A DNA stretch of 64,000 nt from Microbacterium esteraromaticum (GTDB lineage: Bacteria > Actinomycetota > Actinomycetes > Actinomycetales > Microbacteriaceae), in NCBI RefSeq assembly GCF_017303215.1, contig NZ_JAEMWU010000001.1, forward strand, positions 682,001 through 746,000, given 5' to 3'. The notes under the pieces were generated by a model that saw only the letters and a list, made by a program, of their open reading frames with translations, was not told the origin of the DNA and made no database searches. This document shows positions 51,998 to 60,614 of this stretch, piece by piece. The position numbers and the translations under genes are program-made. How positions within the stretch are numbered: position 1 is the stretch's first letter; each line of letters begins with the position of its first letter.

Positions 51998-53128
51998 ATG
52001 ACCTCACGAATCGCCCGTCGGGGCGTTCACGCCACTCTCGCCGGCATCGCCGCCGGTGCACTGCTGCTCACGGGATGCTCCGCTCCCGCGCAGACGAACA
52101 CGCAGGCCACCGAGTCCTCCGCCCCGGCTGCCGAACCGAGCCTCGAGTTCGTCGGCCCGAACGGTGAGAAGCCCGGCGCGCTCGCCGAGGTCACCCTGAC
52201 CGCCGATGAAGAGAAGCAGATCGCCGACGGCGAGCTCACCGCGGCCTTCATCTGGCACACGTCCGGAGACTTCGTCGCCGCGGTCGAGCAGGGTGCACGC
52301 CAGGAGTTCGAACGCCTCGGCGTCGACGTCGTCGCGAGCACCCAGGCCGGGTTCGACGCGGCCACCCAGGCGAACAATGTGCAGACGGTGATGGCGCTCG
52401 ACCCCGACATCGTCGTTGCGATCGCGGTCGACCCGACCTCGGCAGCCACGTCGTTCCAGCCGATCAAGGACGCCGGTGCTCAGCTGGTGATCATGACCAC
52501 GCCGCCCGCGGGTTGGGAGGCCGGCACCGACTTCGTCTCGATCGTGACCGAGGATCTCGCCGAGGCCGGCCGCGCGAACGCCGAGATCCTGGGCGATGCC
52601 CTCGGCGGCGCCGGAGAGATCGGCTACCTCAGCTACAACGCGAACTTCTGGTTCACCAACCAGCGCGACCAGTCGTTCAAGGACTGGATGGCTTATTCCT
52701 ACCCCGACATCTCCATCGTCGAGGAACAGGGCTTCGCGCAGGAGACCGATACTCAGGCGATCGCGTCGGCGATGATCGCGAAGAACCCGAACCTCACCGG
52801 CATCTACGTCTCGTGGGCCACGGCGGCGCAGGGTGTGCTCGCCGCCATCAAGGCCTCGGGCCGCTCCGACATCCAGGTCGTCACCAACGATCTCGACACG
52901 ACGATTGCGGCCGCCATGCTCACCGGCGACAACGTCGCGGGGATGGTGGGCAACGGTTCGATCGACATCGGTGTCGGCCTTGCCCGGGCCGGTGCCTACG
53001 GGGTTCTCGACAAGCCGGCACCCGCTCTCGTGGCGAGTGACCCCACCAAGGTCAGCGCCGACAACCTCGAGGACGGGTGGCTCGCCGACTACGGAGTCGA
53101 ACCGCCCGCCAGCGTCACCGGAAAGTGA
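51998..53128 (+). CDS. Sugar ABC transporter substrate-binding lipoprotein (RbsB-like)
   Basis: A 376-residue protein of the periplasmic-binding type I fold. A signal peptide ends in the lipobox LTGC, followed by a Ser/Ala/Thr-rich linker. The ligand domain has TAAFIWHTSGDFVAAVEQGA, PDIVVAIAVDPTSAATSFQP, and GIYVSWATAAQGVLAAIKAS. It would capture a sugar or sugar-like ligand for the permease at 55116 and ATPase at 57323. The ATG follows GAAAGGC. It is first in an operon that also codes PTE, ROK kinase and YhfX homologs. Confidence 0.88.
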   Translation: MTSRIARRGVHATLAGIAAGALLLTGCSAPAQTNTQATESSAPAAEPSLEFVGPNGEKPGALAEVTLTADEEKQIADGELTAAFIWHTSGDFVAAVEQGARQEFERLGVDVVASTQAGFDAATQANNVQTVMALDPDIVVAIAVDPTSAATSFQPIKDAGAQLVIMTTPPAGWEAGTDFVSIVTEDLAEAGRANAEILGDALGGAGEIGYLSYNANFWFTNQRDQSFKDWMAYSYPDISIVEEQGFAQETDTQAIASAMIAKNPNLTGIYVSWATAAQGVLAAIKASGRSDIQVVTNDLDTTIAAAMLTGDNVAGMVGNGSIDIGVGLARAGAYGVLDKPAPALVASDPTKVSADNLEDGWLADYGVEPPASVTGK

Positions 53129-53136
53129 TCCTCGAA

Positions 53137-53164
53137 GGCAGGGGGCGCTACTCCGCCCCCTGCC
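53137..53164 (+). terminator. Hairpin after the substrate-binding protein gene
   Basis: GGCAGGGGGCG (53137-53147) pairs perfectly with CGCCCCCTGCC (53154-53164) over a six-base loop. It lies nine bases after the stop and before the PTE gene, with no U-run. As at 19.2 kb, it probably protects or attenuates so that the binding protein is made in excess. Confidence 0.6.
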
Positions 53165-53191
53165 GCCCGCCCACTCCCTGAAAGAGAGTCC

Positions 53192-54202
53192 ATGTCCTCT
53201 GTGATGACGGTCTTCGGGCCCGTGCCCTCAGCCGACCTCGGCCGGGTGATGCCGCATGAGCACCTGCTGTCTCTGGTGCCCGGTCCGTGGCTCACCGGCG
53301 GCCGCGCCGACACCCAGGTCGACCTCGCCGTCGACGCACTCGGCGGGCTGCACGCCGCCGGCTTCGGCACCGTGGTCGATCTTTCGCCCTATGGCGTCGT
53401 CGGCCGCAGTGCCGACGGGTCGAACGTCGCACGGCTGAAGGAGATCTCGCACCGCAGTGGCATCGACATCATCGCGGGCACGTCGATCTACCTCGAGGCC
53501 TATGCGCCCGCGTGGGCGCGCGAGGCGACGCTCGACGAGCTCGTCGCACGCCTGATCGCCGACGCGGCGACCGGCATCGGCGACACAGACGTGTGCGCCG
53601 GCGTCTACGGTGAGCAGGCCACGAGCCTGGGCGAGATCACGCCGTTCGAAGAGCGGATGCTGCGGGCCGTCGCCCGCGCACACGCGACCAACGGGTTGGC
53701 CGTGTTCACCCACACCACCCACGGCACGATGGCGCAGGAACAACTCGACATCCTCGAATCCGAGGGTGCCGACCTCGACCGGGTCGTGATCGGGCACATG
53801 GACACCCAGCTCAGCATCGACGTCGTGCGGGCCGTGCTCGATCGCGGCGCTCTCATCGCCGTGGACACCATCGGCAAGGAGACCTGGGACTTCTTCCTGG
53901 AACCGGCACCCCCGCATCGGCCCGACGGCGAGTTCGTGAAGCACTCCTTCGCCCGCAGCGATGTGGGGCGGGCAGACCTGGTCGCGGCACTGGTCGCCGA
54001 GGGCTATGCGGAACGCATCCTGCTGGCACAGGATCTGACCGGCGCCGAGGTCTGGATGAACCCCGGCACGCACGGCGTGCAGGGCTACTCGTATCTGTCG
54101 GAGGTCTTCCTGCCGATGCTGAGCGAACGCGGCGTCGGCGAGCAGGCGATCGAGATGATGACGGCGGCGACGCCGGTGCGCATGCTGGAGGTGGCCGCAT
54201 GA
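53192..54202 (+). CDS. Phosphotriesterase-family metal hydrolase (Php-like)
   Basis: A 336-residue amidohydrolase-fold enzyme. Metal ligands line up with E. coli Php: His22 and His24 in MPHEHLL, Glu141 in place of the carbamylated Lys (GVYGEQATSLG), His in FTHTTHG and IGHMD, and the catalytic Asp in LLAQDLT. Php-like members act as lactonases or esterases on sugar-type substrates rather than pesticides. The gene follows the sugar-binding protein and overlaps the ROK kinase gene (ATGA). In E. coli, php shares an operon with yhfX, as here. Confidence 0.87.
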   Translation: MSSVMTVFGPVPSADLGRVMPHEHLLSLVPGPWLTGGRADTQVDLAVDALGGLHAAGFGTVVDLSPYGVVGRSADGSNVARLKEISHRSGIDIIAGTSIYLEAYAPAWAREATLDELVARLIADAATGIGDTDVCAGVYGEQATSLGEITPFEERMLRAVARAHATNGLAVFTHTTHGTMAQEQLDILESEGADLDRVVIGHMDTQLSIDVVRAVLDRGALIAVDTIGKETWDFFLEPAPPHRPDGEFVKHSFARSDVGRADLVAALVAEGYAERILLAQDLTGAEVWMNPGTHGVQGYSYLSEVFLPMLSERGVGEQAIEMMTAATPVRMLEVAA

Positions 54203-55119
54203 CACGGTCATGGATCGGAATCGACCTCGGCGGCACCAAGACGCACATCGGCATCGCGCCTCTGGATGACGGCGGTCATGCGCCGCTCTCCCTGACCGCG
54301 GAGCGCGTCGTGCCGACGCCGCGCGCCGGCGGCGCCGCACTGTGCGAGGTGATCGGCGCCACCATCGACGAGCTGATGCGGCAGACCCAGACCGACCGGC
54401 TCATCGGCATCGGCATCGGCGGTGCCGGGGTTCCTCAGGCCGACGGCGGGTTCACCGCCGCGCCCAACCTGGGCGATACCGCATTCGACTTCGGCTCGGC
54501 TCTCAGCAGCCGCTTCGAAGCCCCGGTCGAGATCGACAACGACGCCAACGTCGCCGCGCTGGGTGAGCTGGTGGCCCTTGGCGATGAGCAGGCCTCCTTC
54601 GGCTACGTCGCCGTCGGCACGGGCATCGGCATGGGGCTCATCCTCGAAGGCCGGCTCATCCGAGGTGCCTCGCTCGCCGCCGGTGAGATCGGCTACATCC
54701 CCGTGGGAGCAGACCCGTTGGATGCTGCCAACCACCGCCGCGGAGCCCTGGAAGAGGCGGTGGCCGGCGATGTACTGGCCGCCCGCGACCCCGGAGCGTC
54801 CACCGTGCGCGAAGTCTTCGAACGGGCAGCGGCCGGCGTGCCCGAAGCGCGTGAGGCGCTCGACGCGCAGGCACGCTGGGTCGCGTACGCCCTCGCGACG
54901 GTGATCGCCGTCGTCGATCCGGGCGCCTTCGTGCTCGGTGGTGGCATCGGCTCGCGTGAAGAGCTGCGCGCGCCGATCCAGCACTGGCTGGAGCGCTTGG
55001 GCCACCCCGACGTGCCCGTGCGGATCTCCACGCTGGGCTCGGCCGGAGCCGTTCTCGGAGCGATCGAGCTCGCTCGACGCTCACCCTCAGTGTCAATGCC
55101 GACAGGAGCACATCAATGA
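54199..55119 (+). CDS. ROK-family sugar kinase
   Basis: A 306-residue kinase. The N-terminal phosphate loop IGIDLGGTKTHIG, the catalytic Asp in EIDNDANVAALGE, and the second nucleotide loop VAVGTGIGMGLILEG are present. The zinc-binding Cys cluster of many ROK kinases is absent. It would phosphorylate the imported sugar or its hydrolysis product. It overlaps both neighbours by four bases, so it is translated together with PTE and the permease. Confidence 0.87.
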   Translation: MTRSWIGIDLGGTKTHIGIAPLDDGGHAPLSLTAERVVPTPRAGGAALCEVIGATIDELMRQTQTDRLIGIGIGGAGVPQADGGFTAAPNLGDTAFDFGSALSSRFEAPVEIDNDANVAALGELVALGDEQASFGYVAVGTGIGMGLILEGRLIRGASLAAGEIGYIPVGADPLDAANHRRGALEEAVAGDVLAARDPGASTVREVFERAAAGVPEAREALDAQARWVAYALATVIAVVDPGAFVLGGGIGSREELRAPIQHWLERLGHPDVPVRISTLGSAGAVLGAIELARRSPSVSMPTGAHQ

Positions 55120-56087
55120 CCGCGGTCATCACCCCCGCCCCGGCGCTGCAGCAGATCCGCCACGATTGGCGCAAGTACGTCGTCTACATCGGCTTCGTGC
55201 TCGTGTTCTGCTTCTTCGCGATCACCCAGGGCAGTAACTTCCTCAACGTCACCACGCTGGTGAACATCGCCACGCAGGCGGCACCGATCACGATCATGGC
55301 CGTCGCCACCGTGTTCGTACTGAGCCTGGGCGAGATCGACCTCTCGATCGGTTCGACCGTCGCGCTCTCCGCCCTCTCTGCCGCCGTGGCCCTTCAGATC
55401 ACCGGCTGGTGGTGGGCCGGCGCGCTCGCCGGACTGCTGGTCGGGGCTCTCGTCGGCTTCATCAACGGGGTGTTCATCACCGCGTTCCGTCTGCCGTCGT
55501 TCCTCGTCACGCTCGCCACGATGGGGCTCGTCGCCGGGCTCGCCCAGCAGATCACCAACCTGCAGTCGGTCCCCGTCACCGATCCGGCATTCGTCTGGAT
55601 CTTCGGCGGCGGAACTCTGGCGGGCGTGCCGATCCTCATCTGGTGGTCGCTCGCGATCGCCGTGCTGGGGTGGCACGTGCTGAGGCAGCGCCGTGCGGGC
55701 GCCCACGTGCTCGCGGTCGGCAACCACGCGCAGGCGGCCCGTGTGAGCGGCATCAACGTCGCCCGCGTGCGCCTTCTCGTGTTCACCGCATCCGGCGCCG
55801 CGGCCGCTCTCGCGGGCATCCTGTACGCCGGTCGCCTGGCGGGCGCCACGTACACGCTCGGCACCGCCGACCTGATGAGTGTGCTGGCCGCCGTGATCGT
55901 CGGGGGCACCGCCCTCACCGGTGGTCGCGGATCGATCATCGGCGCGGTCGTGGGCAGCCTTTTCATGAGCATGATCAACTACGGCCTGCTGCTGGGCGGC
56001 CTGACCGTCGCGCAGCAGATGATCGTGCGCGGTGTCATCATCCTGCTCGCCGTCACCCTGTCGCTGCGCGGCAAGAAAGGTCAATGA
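55116..56087 (+). CDS. Sugar ABC transporter permease (RbsC-like)
   Basis: A 323-residue permease with about nine or ten membrane helices. Signatures of the ribose/xylose class are LSLGEIDLSIGSTVALSAL, FINGVFITAFRLPSFLVTLA, and GTADLMSVLAAVIVGGTALT then GGRGSIIGAVVG. A single permease gene implies a homodimer. It is coupled to the kinase gene by ATGA overlap and followed after three bases by the YhfX-like gene. Confidence 0.9.
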   Translation: MTAVITPAPALQQIRHDWRKYVVYIGFVLVFCFFAITQGSNFLNVTTLVNIATQAAPITIMAVATVFVLSLGEIDLSIGSTVALSALSAAVALQITGWWWAGALAGLLVGALVGFINGVFITAFRLPSFLVTLATMGLVAGLAQQITNLQSVPVTDPAFVWIFGGGTLAGVPILIWWSLAIAVLGWHVLRQRRAGAHVLAVGNHAQAARVSGINVARVRLLVFTASGAAAALAGILYAGRLAGATYTLGTADLMSVLAAVIVGGTALTGGRGSIIGAVVGSLFMSMINYGLLLGGLTVAQQMIVRGVIILLAVTLSLRGKKGQ

Positions 56088-56090
56088 CCG

Positions 56091-57326
56091 ATGTTCCTCT
56101 CCATCCTTCAGCGTCGCAACGCCCCTCTGCTGCAGGCCGCGGCGCAGTTCCACCGGCGCGGTGAGATCCCCGCCAACACCTTCGTCATCGACCTTGATGC
56201 TGTCGAGCGCAACGCGCGCACGATTGCGGCTGAGGCGAGCCGGCTGGGGCTGAGGCCCTTCGCCATGACCAAGCAGATCGGCCGCAACCCCGACGCGTCG
56301 CGTGCGATCCACCGCGGCGGCATCACTGAGGCGGTCGGCGTCGACCTCGAATGCGCTGTCGCCGCTGCGACCGGTGGGCTTGCCACGGGGCACCTCGGCC
56401 ACCTGGTGCAGATCCCTCGCCACCGCGCCGCCGAGGCGGCCGCGTTGCATCCGCGGTACTGGACCGTCTTCTCGGAGCAGAAGGCGCGCGAGGCGGGAGC
56501 CGCTGCCCTCGCGCAGGGACGTGTGCAGGACGTGCTGCTGCGTGTGGTCGCACCGGGCGACCGCTTCTACACAGGCCACGAGGGCGGCTTCACCGCCGAC
56601 CGCATCGTCGAGCACGCACGCGTCGTGGACGCCCTGCCCGGCGTGCGCGTGGCCGGTGTGACGACGTTCCCGGCCACGCTCGTCGACGGTGAAAGCGGCG
56701 AGGCGCAGACCACCCCCAACCTGCAGACGCTCGCGGCGGCCAAGCGCGCGTTGCAGAGCGCCGGGTTCGACGACGTGCAGATGAACGCCCCCGGCACGAC
56801 CTCGACCGTGACGCTCGAGCGCCTGGCCGAGGCCGGGGCGACACAGGTCGAACCCGGTCACGGGCTGACCGGCACGACGCCGCTGCATGCGCGGATCGAT
56901 CTGCCCGAGGATCCCGCCATCGCCTACGTCACCGAGGTCTCCCACGTCTGGGACGACCGCGCCTACGTCTTCGGCGGCGGACTCTACGTCGACCCCGTGC
57001 ACGGCATCCCCGCGACCTCGGCGCTGATCGTGCGCGACGGCGACGACCCGGCGACGGTCACCGCCCGCCCGGTCGAGATGCCCGCACCCGAGGCGATCGA
57101 CTACTACGCGCGCATCCCGCTCGACGGTCGTGCCGATGCGGCTGAGGGCGACACGGTCGTCTTCGGGTTCCGCCCGCAGGTCTTCGTCAGCAGGGGGCTG
57201 ACCGCGGGCATCCGAGGTCTCTCCACCGGCACGCCGAGGGTCGAGGGGATCTGGGCATCGAACGGTGCGGCGCCGCTGCAGGCGACGGTGCAGACCGCGC
57301 GGCGCGTAGAGGAGCAGAACGCATGA
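56091..57326 (+). CDS. YhfX-family PLP-dependent enzyme (alanine racemase-like fold)
   Basis: A 411-residue protein with an N-terminal alanine-racemase-like barrel. The PLP Lys is K61 in RPFAMTKQIGRNP, and FVIDLDAVERNARTI starts the barrel. Later blocks MNAPGTTSTVTLERLAEAGA and TQVEPGHGLTGTTPLH are YhfX-like. The reaction is unknown; a racemase, epimerase or decarboxylase on an amino acid or amino sugar is possible. It sits between the permease and ATPase genes, and the ATPase ATG overlaps its stop. Confidence 0.82.
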   Translation: MFLSILQRRNAPLLQAAAQFHRRGEIPANTFVIDLDAVERNARTIAAEASRLGLRPFAMTKQIGRNPDASRAIHRGGITEAVGVDLECAVAAATGGLATGHLGHLVQIPRHRAAEAAALHPRYWTVFSEQKAREAGAAALAQGRVQDVLLRVVAPGDRFYTGHEGGFTADRIVEHARVVDALPGVRVAGVTTFPATLVDGESGEAQTTPNLQTLAAAKRALQSAGFDDVQMNAPGTTSTVTLERLAEAGATQVEPGHGLTGTTPLHARIDLPEDPAIAYVTEVSHVWDDRAYVFGGGLYVDPVHGIPATSALIVRDGDDPATVTARPVEMPAPEAIDYYARIPLDGRADAAEGDTVVFGFRPQVFVSRGLTAGIRGLSTGTPRVEGIWASNGAAPLQATVQTARRVEEQNA

Positions 57327-58108
57327 CGACCAACACGAGCGGCGCCGAAGGCGCTGCGGCGGCCCTCACCGACGCGCCTCTCGAACTGCGGGGCATCACG
57401 AAGAGCTTTGGCGCGGTCACGGCGATCAAGAACTTCGACCTGCGCGTCGAGCCGGGCGAGATCGTCGCCCTCGTCGGCGACAACGGCGCGGGCAAGTCCA
57501 CGCTGATGAAGATCATCGCGGGTGTGTACCAACCCACGGGCGGCGAGATTCTGCTGCGCGGACGCAAGGCATCGCTGACGGATGCTTCGGCGGCGCGCGC
57601 GCAGGGCATCGAAGTGGTCTATCAGGACCTTGCTCTCGTCGACCAGCAGCCCGTGTACATGAACCTCTTTCTCGGGCGCGAGCTGGTGCGGGGCATCTGG
57701 CCGTTCCAGATCCTCGATCGTGCCGAGATGGCGCGGCAGACGCAGGAACTGGTCGACGAGCTCGATGTGCGCATCCCGAGTGCGAAGGCGACGCTCTCTG
57801 ACCTGTCGGGTGGGCAGCGGCAGGCCATCGCCATCTCTCGGGCCACGCACTGGGCCAGCAACCTGGTGCTCATGGACGAGCCGACGGCAGCACTCGGCGT
57901 GGCCGAGACCGCGAAGGTCGAGTCGCTGATGATGCGGCTGCGTGAGCGAGGGACGGCGGTGGTGGTCGTCAGTCACAACATGGAGCAGGTGTTCCGGGTG
58001 GCGGATCGGGTCACGGTGCTGCGTCGAGGCACCCAGGTGGGCACGATGCGCACGGCCGACACCACCCACAACGAGCTGGTGTCGATGATCACCGGATTGG
58101 CCGGATAG
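57323..58108 (+). CDS. Sugar ABC transporter ATP-binding protein (single domain)
   Basis: A 261-residue ATPase with Walker A GDNGAGKST, signature LSGGQRQA, Walker B NLVLMDEPTAALG and switch His in VVSHNM. Ribose-type ATPases usually have two tandem domains; this one has a single domain like FrcA, so two copies would serve one permease dimer. It is the last gene of the operon that began at 51998. Confidence 0.9.
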   Translation: MTTNTSGAEGAAAALTDAPLELRGITKSFGAVTAIKNFDLRVEPGEIVALVGDNGAGKSTLMKIIAGVYQPTGGEILLRGRKASLTDASAARAQGIEVVYQDLALVDQQPVYMNLFLGRELVRGIWPFQILDRAEMARQTQELVDELDVRIPSAKATLSDLSGGQRQAIAISRATHWASNLVLMDEPTAALGVAETAKVESLMMRLRERGTAVVVVSHNMEQVFRVADRVTVLRRGTQVGTMRTADTTHNELVSMITGLAG

Positions 58109-58135
58109 CCGCATCCGACCGCCTACGGTGGGTTC

Positions 58136-58906
58136 ATGCCGGTCATCGATCTGAACTCGGATCTGGGCGAGAACACCGCCGAGCGCGTCGTCAGCGATGA
58201 CGCCGCGATGCTGGGCATCGTCACCAGCGCGAACGTCTCGTGCGGGGTGCACGCCGGGAGCCCGGAGGGCATCCGCGAGACCCTCGCCGCCGCGGTCGAA
58301 CGCGGCGTCATCATCGGCGCGCACCCCTCGTACGACGACCCCGACACCTTCGGGCGGCGGCCGATGGACCTCGAACCGGCGGTGCTGCAGGCGCTGGTCG
58401 AGCGGCAGCTCGTCGCGCTCGCCGCGCAGGCCGCGGATGCCGGCGGACGCATTGCCTACGTCAAGCCGCACGGTGCGCTGTACAACACCATCGCGCGCGA
58501 CTCGGGGCAGGCCGGCGCTGTCGTCGCGGCCGTCCGCGCGGTCGACCCGCGGCTGGTGCTGCTGGGACTCGCCGGCGGCGTCGTGCTCGACGTCGCATCG
58601 CGTGCCGGGCTGGCGGTGGCATCCGAGGCGTTCGCCGATCGCGCCTACCTGCCCGACGGCCGCCTTGTGCCCCGCACGCAGCCCGGTGCGGTGCTGCATG
58701 ATGCCGGCGACGTCGCCGAGCGCATGCTGCGCTTCCTGGAGACCGGCACCATCCGCTCCCTCGACGGAACCGATGTGCGCATCGACGCGCAGTCGATCTG
58801 CGTGCACGGCGACACCGCGGATGCCGTGGCGATGGCATCAGGCATCCGCCGTCGCCTCGAGGTGTCCGGTGTGACGATCGCCCCGTTCGCCGGCCGCGGA
58901 GCCTGA
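58136..58906 (+). CDS. pxpA: 5-oxoprolinase subunit PxpA (LamB/YcsF family)
   Basis: A 256-residue protein with the PxpA hallmarks [46 protein letters not shown], and VKPHGALYN. With PxpB and PxpC it hydrolyses 5-oxoproline to glutamate using ATP. The ATG is at 58136; there is no clear ribosome site. It is followed after one base by the fused pxpBC gene. Confidence 0.93.
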   Translation: MPVIDLNSDLGENTAERVVSDDAAMLGIVTSANVSCGVHAGSPEGIRETLAAAVERGVIIGAHPSYDDPDTFGRRPMDLEPAVLQALVERQLVALAAQAADAGGRIAYVKPHGALYNTIARDSGQAGAVVAAVRAVDPRLVLLGLAGGVVLDVASRAGLAVASEAFADRAYLPDGRLVPRTQPGAVLHDAGDVAERMLRFLETGTIRSLDGTDVRIDAQSICVHGDTADAVAMASGIRRRLEVSGVTIAPFAGRGA

Positions 58907-58907
58907 T

Positions 58908-60602
58908 GTGCGCATTCTCACCGCGTCGCAGACCGCCCTGCTGGTCGAGACCAACGACCTCGACGAGGCGGTGCGGCTGAACGCCGCGTGGGATGGCGTG
59001 CCGGGGGTGATCGAACGGGTGCCGGGCGCCCGCACCGTGCTGGTGCGGTTCGACCCGCGACAGGTGACGGCCGAGAGGCTGGCCGAGACCCTGCGAGCGA
59101 CGGCGTCGGATGCCCGTGACGTGCCGCCCGGAGCAGAGGTGACCATCCCGGTGCGCTACGACGGCGACGACCTCGATGACGTCGCCCGTGCGCTGAACAT
59201 CTCGGCCGATGAGTTCGTCGGTCGTCACCTGGCCGCCGGTTGGCAGGTGGCCTTCACGGGCTTCGCCCCGGGGTTCGGATACCTGGTGTGCGACGACCCG
59301 CTGTTCGATGTGCCGCGCCGGCTGTCGCCCCGCACCCGCGTGCCGGCCGGCTCGGTGGCACTCGCCGGGGGATTCACCGGGGTGTATCCGCGCGAGAGTC
59401 CCGGCGGCTGGCAGCTGATCGGACGCACCGATGCCGTGCTGTGGGATCTGCAGCGCGACCCGCCGGCCCTGCTGGCGCCGGGCACCCGGGTGCGTTTCGT
59501 GCGGGCATCCGGGCGTGATCACGTCGTCGGTGCGTCGGAAGGCCCAGCGTCGGAGATCTCAGCGTCGGAAATCCCAGGCGCAGCGCCCGCTGAGCGGCGT
59601 GTCGCGGCCCGACACGCGGATGCCGGCGCCGACGGTCTGGTGGTTCCGACAGCATCCGACGCTGGAGTAGCGCCCGCAGTGGGGCGCGCGATCGAGGTCG
59701 TGCGGCCCGGCCTGCAATTGCTCGTGCAAGACCTGGGGCGCCCAGGATATGCGGCGCAGGGCGTCTCGGCATCCGGTGCCGCCGACCGCACCGCACTGCG
59801 CGATGCGAACCGCGCCGTCGGCAACCCACCGGGCGCCGCTGCCCTCGAGAGCGTCGGGGCCGTCGCGCTGCGGTTCCGCGGCGAGGGCGTCGCGGCCGTC
59901 ACCGGCGCGATCGGTGAACTCTCGATGACGGATGCCCGCGGCGATGAGCGTCCCATCGCGCACGGCATCCCGTTCGCGACCCGCGACGGCGACGAGCTCG
60001 TACTCGGAAGCCCGGCACGGGGACTGCGCTACACGATCGCCGTGCGCGGCGGACTCGCGGTGCCGGCGGTGCTCGGCAGTCGATCGAGCGACACCCTGGG
60101 CGGGGTGGGACCCGCGCCGCTCACCGCGGGCGATGTCGTCGCGGTCGGTGCGGATGCCATCGACGCGGTCGATGTCTTCCCCTGGGAGCGGATGCTGCCC
60201 GCACCCGGTGATCTCGTCGACCTCGACATCACTGTGGGGCCGCGCGACGACTGGTTCACGGATGATGCGCTGCGCGTGCTCACCGCGCAGGAATGGCGCG
60301 TGACGTCGCAATCGGATCGCGTCGGCATGCGCCTGCAGGGCGACGTGCCTCTCGAACGTGCGCGTGCCGGCGAACTGCCCAGCGAAGGGGTCGTGACGGG
60401 TGCGATCCAGGTGCCGTCCGACGGTCAGCCGGTGCTGTTCCTGGCCGACCACCCGGTCACCGGCGGCTATCCCATCATCGCGGCGCTCACCGAAGCGAGC
60501 CTTGACCTGGCCGGGCAGCTTCCGCCGGGCGCGCGGGTGCGGTTTCGGGTGAATGCCGCGAGGGCGACGCCTCCCGCAGGAAGCGCCGCCCTCACAGCGT
60601 GA
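58908..60602 (+). CDS. pxpBC: Fused 5-oxoprolinase subunits PxpB-PxpC
   Basis: A 564-residue fusion. Residues about 1-205 are PxpB (KipI-like): FTGFAPGFGYL and ARTVLVRFDPRQ. Residues about 245-560 are PxpC (KipA-like): VVRPGLQLLVQDLGRPGYAA-type block, GVSASGAADRTALRDANRAV, and FLADHPVTGGYP. A linker rich in Ala, Ser and Glu joins them and includes three 15-bp tandem repeats. In many bacteria these are separate genes; fusions are common in actinobacteria. Start is GTG. It is convergent with the NCS2 permease gene, only 12 bases away. Confidence 0.92.
   Translation: MRILTASQTALLVETNDLDEAVRLNAAWDGVPGVIERVPGARTVLVRFDPRQVTAERLAETLRATASDARDVPPGAEVTIPVRYDGDDLDDVARALNISADEFVGRHLAAGWQVAFTGFAPGFGYLVCDDPLFDVPRRLSPRTRVPAGSVALAGGFTGVYPRESPGGWQLIGRTDAVLWDLQRDPPALLAPGTRVRFVRASGRDHVVGASEGPASEISASEIPGAAPAERRVAARHADAGADGLVVPTASDAGVAPAVGRAIEVVRPGLQLLVQDLGRPGYAAQGVSASGAADRTALRDANRAVGNPPGAAALESVGAVALRFRGEGVAAVTGAIGELSMTDARGDERPIAHGIPFATRDGDELVLGSPARGLRYTIAVRGGLAVPAVLGSRSSDTLGGVGPAPLTAGDVVAVGADAIDAVDVFPWERMLPAPGDLVDLDITVGPRDDWFTDDALRVLTAQEWRVTSQSDRVGMRLQGDVPLERARAGELPSEGVVTGAIQVPSDGQPVLFLADHPVTGGYPIIAALTEASLDLAGQLPPGARVRFRVNAARATPPAGSAALTA
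59532..59576 (+). repeat. Three 15-bp tandem repeats in the PxpB-PxpC linker
   Basis: GCGTCGGAAGGCCCA, GCGTCGGAGATCTCA and GCGTCGGAAATCCCA stand head to tail, encoding ASEGP, ASEIS, ASEIP. The repeat preserves frame and lengthens the flexible linker of the fusion protein. Confidence 0.85.
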
Positions 60603-60614
60603 TCAGATCGGCGG

